Of a stretch of DNA of 8,946 nucleotides, positions 6,440 to 8,946 are shown piece after piece (positions within the stretch are counted from its first letter, which is position 1; every line of letters begins with the position of its first letter). Position numbers and translations under genes: made by a program. The stretch covers positions 1-8,946 of the forward strand of contig JANYBI010000627.1 in assembly GCA_025360875.1 (NCBI GenBank). Reading direction: 5' to 3'. Below the pieces are notes generated by a model. The model saw nothing but the letters and a program-made list of their open reading frames with translations. It made no database searches and was not told where the DNA came from. This DNA is from Lentisphaerota bacterium. GTDB lineage: Bacteria; Verrucomicrobiota; Lentisphaeria; Victivallales; GWF2-50-93.

Positions 6440-6463
6440 TTTTTTTCTGAATCAGAAAAAAAT
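6439..6463. repeat. 25-bp perfect palindrome on the proB stop codon
   Basis: Twelve bases (A, seven T, CTGA) at 6439-6450 are exactly mirrored at 6452-6463 around a single central A. In RNA this would be a roughly 10-bp A/U-rich hairpin with a GAAUC loop and no GC stem, so it does not look like a classical intrinsic terminator. It starts at the last base of the proB TGA and marks the left edge of the repeat field. Confidence 0.55.
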
Positions 6464-6633
6464 ACGCTGAAGGCGATGAACAGCACAGAATTGGGTTCCA
6501 ATACCATCAATCCGACTCGTGGAATAATCAGATATGGAATTATTCGCCGAAGGCGAATGATAACACAGCATAGGGTTGCGAAGCTACCCTATGAAGAATC
6601 CAAAACGAATTATATTCGCTGAAGGCGATAAAT
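6464..6633. repeat. Left REP field of the RAYT
   Basis: A row of small hairpins. There is a CGCT-GAA-GGCG unit (about 6465-6475) and a decayed stretch with TTGG/CCAA (6491-6501). A perfect 7-bp stem ATTCGCC-GAA-GGCGAAT follows (6542-6558). Next is an 8-bp CATAGGGT/ACCCTATG stem with an inner GC-GAA-GC (about 6569-6593). Last is an imperfect ATATTCGCT-GAA-GGCGATA unit (6612-6630) ending 14 bases before the RAYT start. The segment 6517-6633 is repeated directly at 7295-7413. The first ATG of the surrounding frame (6576) lies inside this repeat, which argues against it as the RAYT start. Confidence 0.7.
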
Positions 6634-6644
6634 GCGGAGGGGGC

Positions 6645-7100
6645 ATGTCTCAGTCATTATCACGGATAATATTGCACGTAATCTTTTCGACAAAGGGGAG
6701 ATGCAAATATCTAACAGATGCCACAGCCAGGGATGAACTTCAATCATATCTGGCTGGAATATTTATCAATCGCGGCGCATCTCCTCTCCTGATAGGCGTA
6801 GTTTCAGACCATGTTCACATTTTATGCCTGCAGTCAAAAGATGAGCTGATCAGCAAGAGCATTGGAGATGCAAAACGCAGCTCATCAATATGGATAAAGG
6901 AGAAATGGAACTCGCTTTCCGATTTCCACTGGCAGCGTGGATACGGAGTTTTTTCAGTCAGTGAATCAAATATCGAAATGGTGAAAAAATATATTTCGAA
7001 CCAGGAAGAACATCACAAGATTCTTTCATTCCAGGACGAATTCAGGAATTTCCTGAAAAAGCATAACATTGAATATAATGAACAATATGTATGGGATTGA
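6645..7100 (+). CDS. REP-associated tyrosine transposase (RAYT; IS200/IS605-like Y1 transposase)
   Basis: A 151-residue single-domain Y1 (PF01797-type) enzyme starting MSQSLSRIILHVIFSTK. The HUH metal-binding motif is DHVHIL (His56, His58). The catalytic tyrosine is most likely Tyr116 in KKYISNQEEHH. The C-terminus (FQDEFRNFLKKHNIEYNEQYVWD) is the ending usual for this subfamily, so the protein is full length and the active-site residues are intact. Such enzymes nick and join single-stranded DNA at hairpins and are usually single-copy and domesticated, associated with dispersed REP palindromes. ATG 6645 is preferred to 6576 because GGAGG (6636-6640) lies 4 bases upstream and because the earlier start lies in a repeat also found upstream of proA. 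The gene sits between proB and proA with repeats on both sides. Confidence 0.93.
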   Translation: MSQSLSRIILHVIFSTKGRCKYLTDATARDELQSYLAGIFINRGASPLLIGVVSDHVHILCLQSKDELISKSIGDAKRSSSIWIKEKWNSLSDFHWQRGYGVFSVSESNIEMVKKYISNQEEHHKILSFQDEFRNFLKKHNIEYNEQYVWD

Positions 7101-7107
7101 TTTCATA

Positions 7108-7126
7108 TATCGCTTTCAGCGAATAT
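7108..7126 (-). repeat. Inverted copy of the hairpin that precedes the RAYT
   Basis: The reverse complement reads ATATTCGCTGAAAGCGATA, differing at one base from 6612-6630. It begins 8 bases after the RAYT stop, so the gene is bounded by inverted copies 14 and 8 bases from its ends. A third copy, direct with respect to the left one, lies at 7392-7410. These could be the ends of the mobile unit. Confidence 0.65.
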
Positions 7127-7143
7127 TTGTCATTTATTATATG

Positions 7144-7413
7144 TCATAGGGTAGCCCTTAGGGGCAACCCTATGCTATAATATTCATCCGCTCCGCGGAA
7201 TAATCAGATTTATGGGATTATTCGCCGAGGCGAATGATAACACAGTCATAAGGCAGCCATTAGGGGCAATCCTGTGCTATAATATTCATCCGCTTCGCGG
7301 AATAATCAGATATGTAAAATTATTCGCCGAAGGCGAATGATAACAGAGCATAGGGTTGCGAAGCTACCCTATGAAGAATCCAAAACAGATTATATTCGCT
7401 GAAAGCGATAAAT
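7144..7413. repeat. Right REP field: 102-bp tandem units plus third partial unit
   Basis: Unit 1 is 7144-7245 and unit 2 is 7246-7347. They differ by six substitutions over their first 65 or so positions, plus small indels later. A third start at 7348 shares CATAGGG, then switches to the segment found before the RAYT. Each full unit contains a CATAGGGT-type hairpin, a TCCGC-TTC-GCGGA-type hairpin (7290-7302 in unit 2; TCCGCTCCGCGGA in unit 1) and an ATTCGCCGAAGGCGAAT-type hairpin (7320-7338 region). The end of the field, 7295-7413, is a direct copy of 6517-6633 with a handful of differences. It runs to within 5 bases of the proA ribosome-binding site. Confidence 0.75.
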
Positions 7414-7417
7414 AATA

Positions 7418-7422
7418 CAGGA
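7418..7422 (+). promoter_or_regulatory. Ribosome-binding site of proA
   Basis: CAGGA lies 8 bases before the ATG at 7431, directly after the REP field. An out-of-frame ATG at 7424 lies between the two, but the 7431 frame gives the conserved protein. Confidence 0.55.
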
Positions 7423-7430
7423 CATGAACT

Positions 7431-8705
7431 ATGAACAAGAAATATTCCGAAGACGAAATACGCACCGAACTCCTCGAGATGGGCGAAAAGGCGAGGATTG
7501 CCGCGCACAGGCTGGCGATAATGACGACCGAGGAGAAGAACGATTGCCTTCGCGCGATGGCCGACGCAATTGAACATGAAACTGTAAATCTGAAAAAGGA
7601 AAATGCAAAAGATCTTGAAGCAGGAAAGAAAGCTGGTCTTTCTCCTGCAATGTTAGATAGGCTTGCCATCACCGACAAGACAATCAGTTCCATGGCCAAG
7701 GGATTGCGTGAAGTAGCCGAACTTGAGGATCCCGTTGGAAGGCAGCTTGGCGAATGGATACGTCCGAACGAACTAGACATCCGCAAGATCTCCGTTCCGA
7801 TTGGGGTGATCGCCATCGTATATGAATCGCGTCCTGACGTGACAGTAGACGCGGCGGGCCTCTGCCTGAAGGCCGGAAATGCAGTGATCCTGCGCGGCGG
7901 GAAAGAGGCTATCAATTCCAATCTCGCGCTGGCGCACTGCCTGAACCGCGCCGCACTTGCATCCGGACTTCCCGAAGGCGCTGTGCAGCTCATCCCCTGG
8001 ACAGACAGGATAGCCGTAAACCTCATGCTGAAGATGGATAAATATATTGATCTTGTGATTCCCCGCGGAGGCGAAGGGCTCATCCGTGCCGTCGTGGAGA
8101 ACTCCACGATACCTGTCATAAAGCATTACAAGGGGATATGCCATGTCTATGTGGATTCGGAAGCCGATATCGACATGGCGCTGAAAATAACCGAGAATGC
8201 AAAATGCCAGAGACCCGGTGTCTGCAACGCCGCCGAGACACTGCTCATACACAAGTCGATCGCTGCGAAGTTCGCACCCAAAGTAGCCAAGATTCTGAAG
8301 AAACGCGGTGTCGAGTTAAGAGGCGACAATGAATTCCGCAAGCTCGTATCTGATGTGAAGGCGGCCTCTGAAGAGGATTGGTCGACCGAATATCTTGACC
8401 TGATACTTTCAGTCAGAATCGTACCGGACATCGATACGGCGATCGAACACATCAACTTCTATGGCTCGAAACACAGCGATGCAATAGTGACAGGCAACCA
8501 GAAATCGGCGGAACGCTTTTTGAACGAGGTTGATTCGGCCGCTGTCTACGTGAATGCATCTACCAGGTTCACCGATGGCGGTGAATTCGGGATGGGCGCG
8601 GAGATCGGGATCAGCACGGACAAGCTTCACGCGCGCGGTCCGATGGGCCTCGCGGAACTCACATCGTATAAATATATAATATATGGAAACGGCCAGTGCC
8701 GGTAA
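7431..8705 (+). CDS. proA: Glutamate-5-semialdehyde dehydrogenase (gamma-glutamyl phosphate reductase)
   Basis: ProA reduces gamma-glutamyl phosphate with NADPH to glutamate-5-semialdehyde, which cyclises to the proline precursor P5C. It is the second step after ProB. At 424 residues it is full length for the family. It shows the ALDH-like signatures PIGVIAIVYESRPDVTVDAA (123-142), LKAGNAVILRGGKEA (146-160) and IPRGGEGLIRAVVENS. The catalytic cysteine is Cys265 in CQRPGVCNAAETLL, and the conserved end is FTDGGEFGMGAEIGIST...HARGPMGLAELTSYK. In most bacteria proB and proA are adjacent and ProA can associate with ProB. Here the spacing is 991 bp and filled by the RAYT block. Whether proA is still transcribed from the proB promoter or from one within the repeats cannot be seen. 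Confidence 0.96.
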   Translation: MNKKYSEDEIRTELLEMGEKARIAAHRLAIMTTEEKNDCLRAMADAIEHETVNLKKENAKDLEAGKKAGLSPAMLDRLAITDKTISSMAKGLREVAELEDPVGRQLGEWIRPNELDIRKISVPIGVIAIVYESRPDVTVDAAGLCLKAGNAVILRGGKEAINSNLALAHCLNRAALASGLPEGAVQLIPWTDRIAVNLMLKMDKYIDLVIPRGGEGLIRAVVENSTIPVIKHYKGICHVYVDSEADIDMALKITENAKCQRPGVCNAAETLLIHKSIAAKFAPKVAKILKKRGVELRGDNEFRKLVSDVKAASEEDWSTEYLDLILSVRIVPDIDTAIEHINFYGSKHSDAIVTGNQKSAERFLNEVDSAAVYVNASTRFTDGGEFGMGAEIGISTDKLHARGPMGLAELTSYKYIIYGNGQCR

Positions 8706-8741
8706 ATATTCACTGAAGGACATACTTCAGCGAATATTTAC
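8702..8741. repeat. Long inverted repeat on the proA stop codon
   Basis: Arms 8702-8718 and 8725-8741 are 17 bases each with one mismatch around a 6-base loop (GACATA). The proA TAA (8703-8705) is in the left arm. The right arm shares 14 bases (TTCAGCGAATATTT, 8726-8739) exactly with 7115-7128 in the RAYT field, so this is two inverted half-copies of the same hairpin family. No T-run follows on either strand, so it is not a classical terminator, though it may protect or end the proA transcript. The rest of the gap up to 8811 shows nothing else except a short AATACGTATT palindrome (8789-8798). Confidence 0.65.
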
Positions 8742-8811
8742 ATCCCACAAATCATAAATAAAAATGGCGCCACTCCAGCAGGCCGCTAAATACGTATTAA
8801 GATTCACATAT

Positions 8812-8946
8812 TTACGGCTTCGGCTTCCAGACGAACATCACAGTCTTCGCCTTGTAGTCTTCCTCGAGCAGTATCACGTAGCGGCCATCCGGCAGACGGT
8901 GGGCGAGATCGGCCTGCTCGATATCGAACAGGCTGTCACCGCCCAC
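8812..8946 (-). CDS. 3' end of an unidentified gene running out of the window
   Basis: The minus strand is open for the last 44 codons of the window and ends at TAA (8812-8814). The C-terminus reads GGDSLFDIEQADLAHRLPDG, then RYVILLEEDYKAKTVMFVWK and PKP. The alternating hydrophobic and charged pattern suggests beta-strands (RYVILLEE, KTVMFVW). The GC-rich third positions resemble the other genes here, which supports real coding. The 5' end lies outside the window, and the family cannot be named from this fragment. The gene converges on proA with a 106-bp gap. Confidence 0.6.
   Translation of the reverse strand: MGGDSLFDIEQADLAHRLPDGRYVILLEEDYKAKTVMFVWKPKP

Noticed and set aside
6439..6463. 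Intrinsic terminator of proB
   Set aside because: The stem is almost purely A/T with a T-run in the 5' arm rather than after a GC stem, so it does not fit the classical form.
6576..6644. N-terminal extension of the RAYT from the ATG at 6576
   Set aside because: These codons lie in a repeat also found upstream of proA, and a good ribosome site precedes the ATG at 6645, where family-like sequence begins.
7144..7413. CRISPR array
   Set aside because: The repeats are about 100 bp with internal hairpins, the units are directly adjacent without spacers of uniform size, and no cas genes are present.
7364..8119. Long minus-strand open frame opposite proA
   Set aside because: It runs antisense to clearly conserved proA codons and its translation is Ser/Arg-rich and low in information. 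It is a shadow of the GC-rich codon positions.

Overview
The window looks like ordinary chromosome from an uncultured bacterium. Base composition is moderate and strand use is mixed. The lineage is probably within the PVC group (Lentisphaerae/Victivallales- or Kiritimatiellae-like). That placement is an inference from three things: a lipoprotein built from repeated secretin-N/STN-like modules, a RAYT of the MSQSLS...HVHIL type, and abundant short palindromic repeats between genes. No marker gene here proves it.

Layout. At the left edge is a small membrane protein (+, 10-435, possibly cut by the window edge). It converges on a minus-strand pair: a nucleotidyltransferase-fold protein (668-1207) and an overlapping 72-residue partner (475-693). 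Next on the minus strand is a lipoprotein with duplicated STN-like modules (1346-2988), which is split by a -1 frameshift near 2820. Then comes a radical SAM protein of the 'DNA modification/repair, UDG-linked' family with a C-terminal helix-hairpin-helix (3220-4341), without its usual UDG-like neighbour. Divergent from it on the plus strand are an exported protein of unknown function (4560-5324), proB (5324-6439, overlapping by the A of TAATG), a RAYT / IS200-like transposase (6645-7100), and proA (7431-8705). The last 3' codons of a further minus-strand gene (8812-8946) close the window.

Working together. ProB and ProA catalyse consecutive steps of proline synthesis from glutamate and normally sit side by side. 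Here they are separated by nearly 1 kb holding a RAYT gene embedded in its own palindromic repeat field. That field includes a ~117-bp direct repeat on either side of the RAYT, two 102-bp tandem units whose first segment begins again a third time, and small hairpins with GAA/TTC triloops. A second set of palindromes, with a GTAG or GTAA foot typical of RAYT-recognised REP elements, lies in the other intergenic regions (1250-1274, 3064-3135, 4351-4438), twice as inverted pairs. This gene-plus-repeat system is the most interesting content of the window. The second most interesting is the frameshifted modular lipoprotein.
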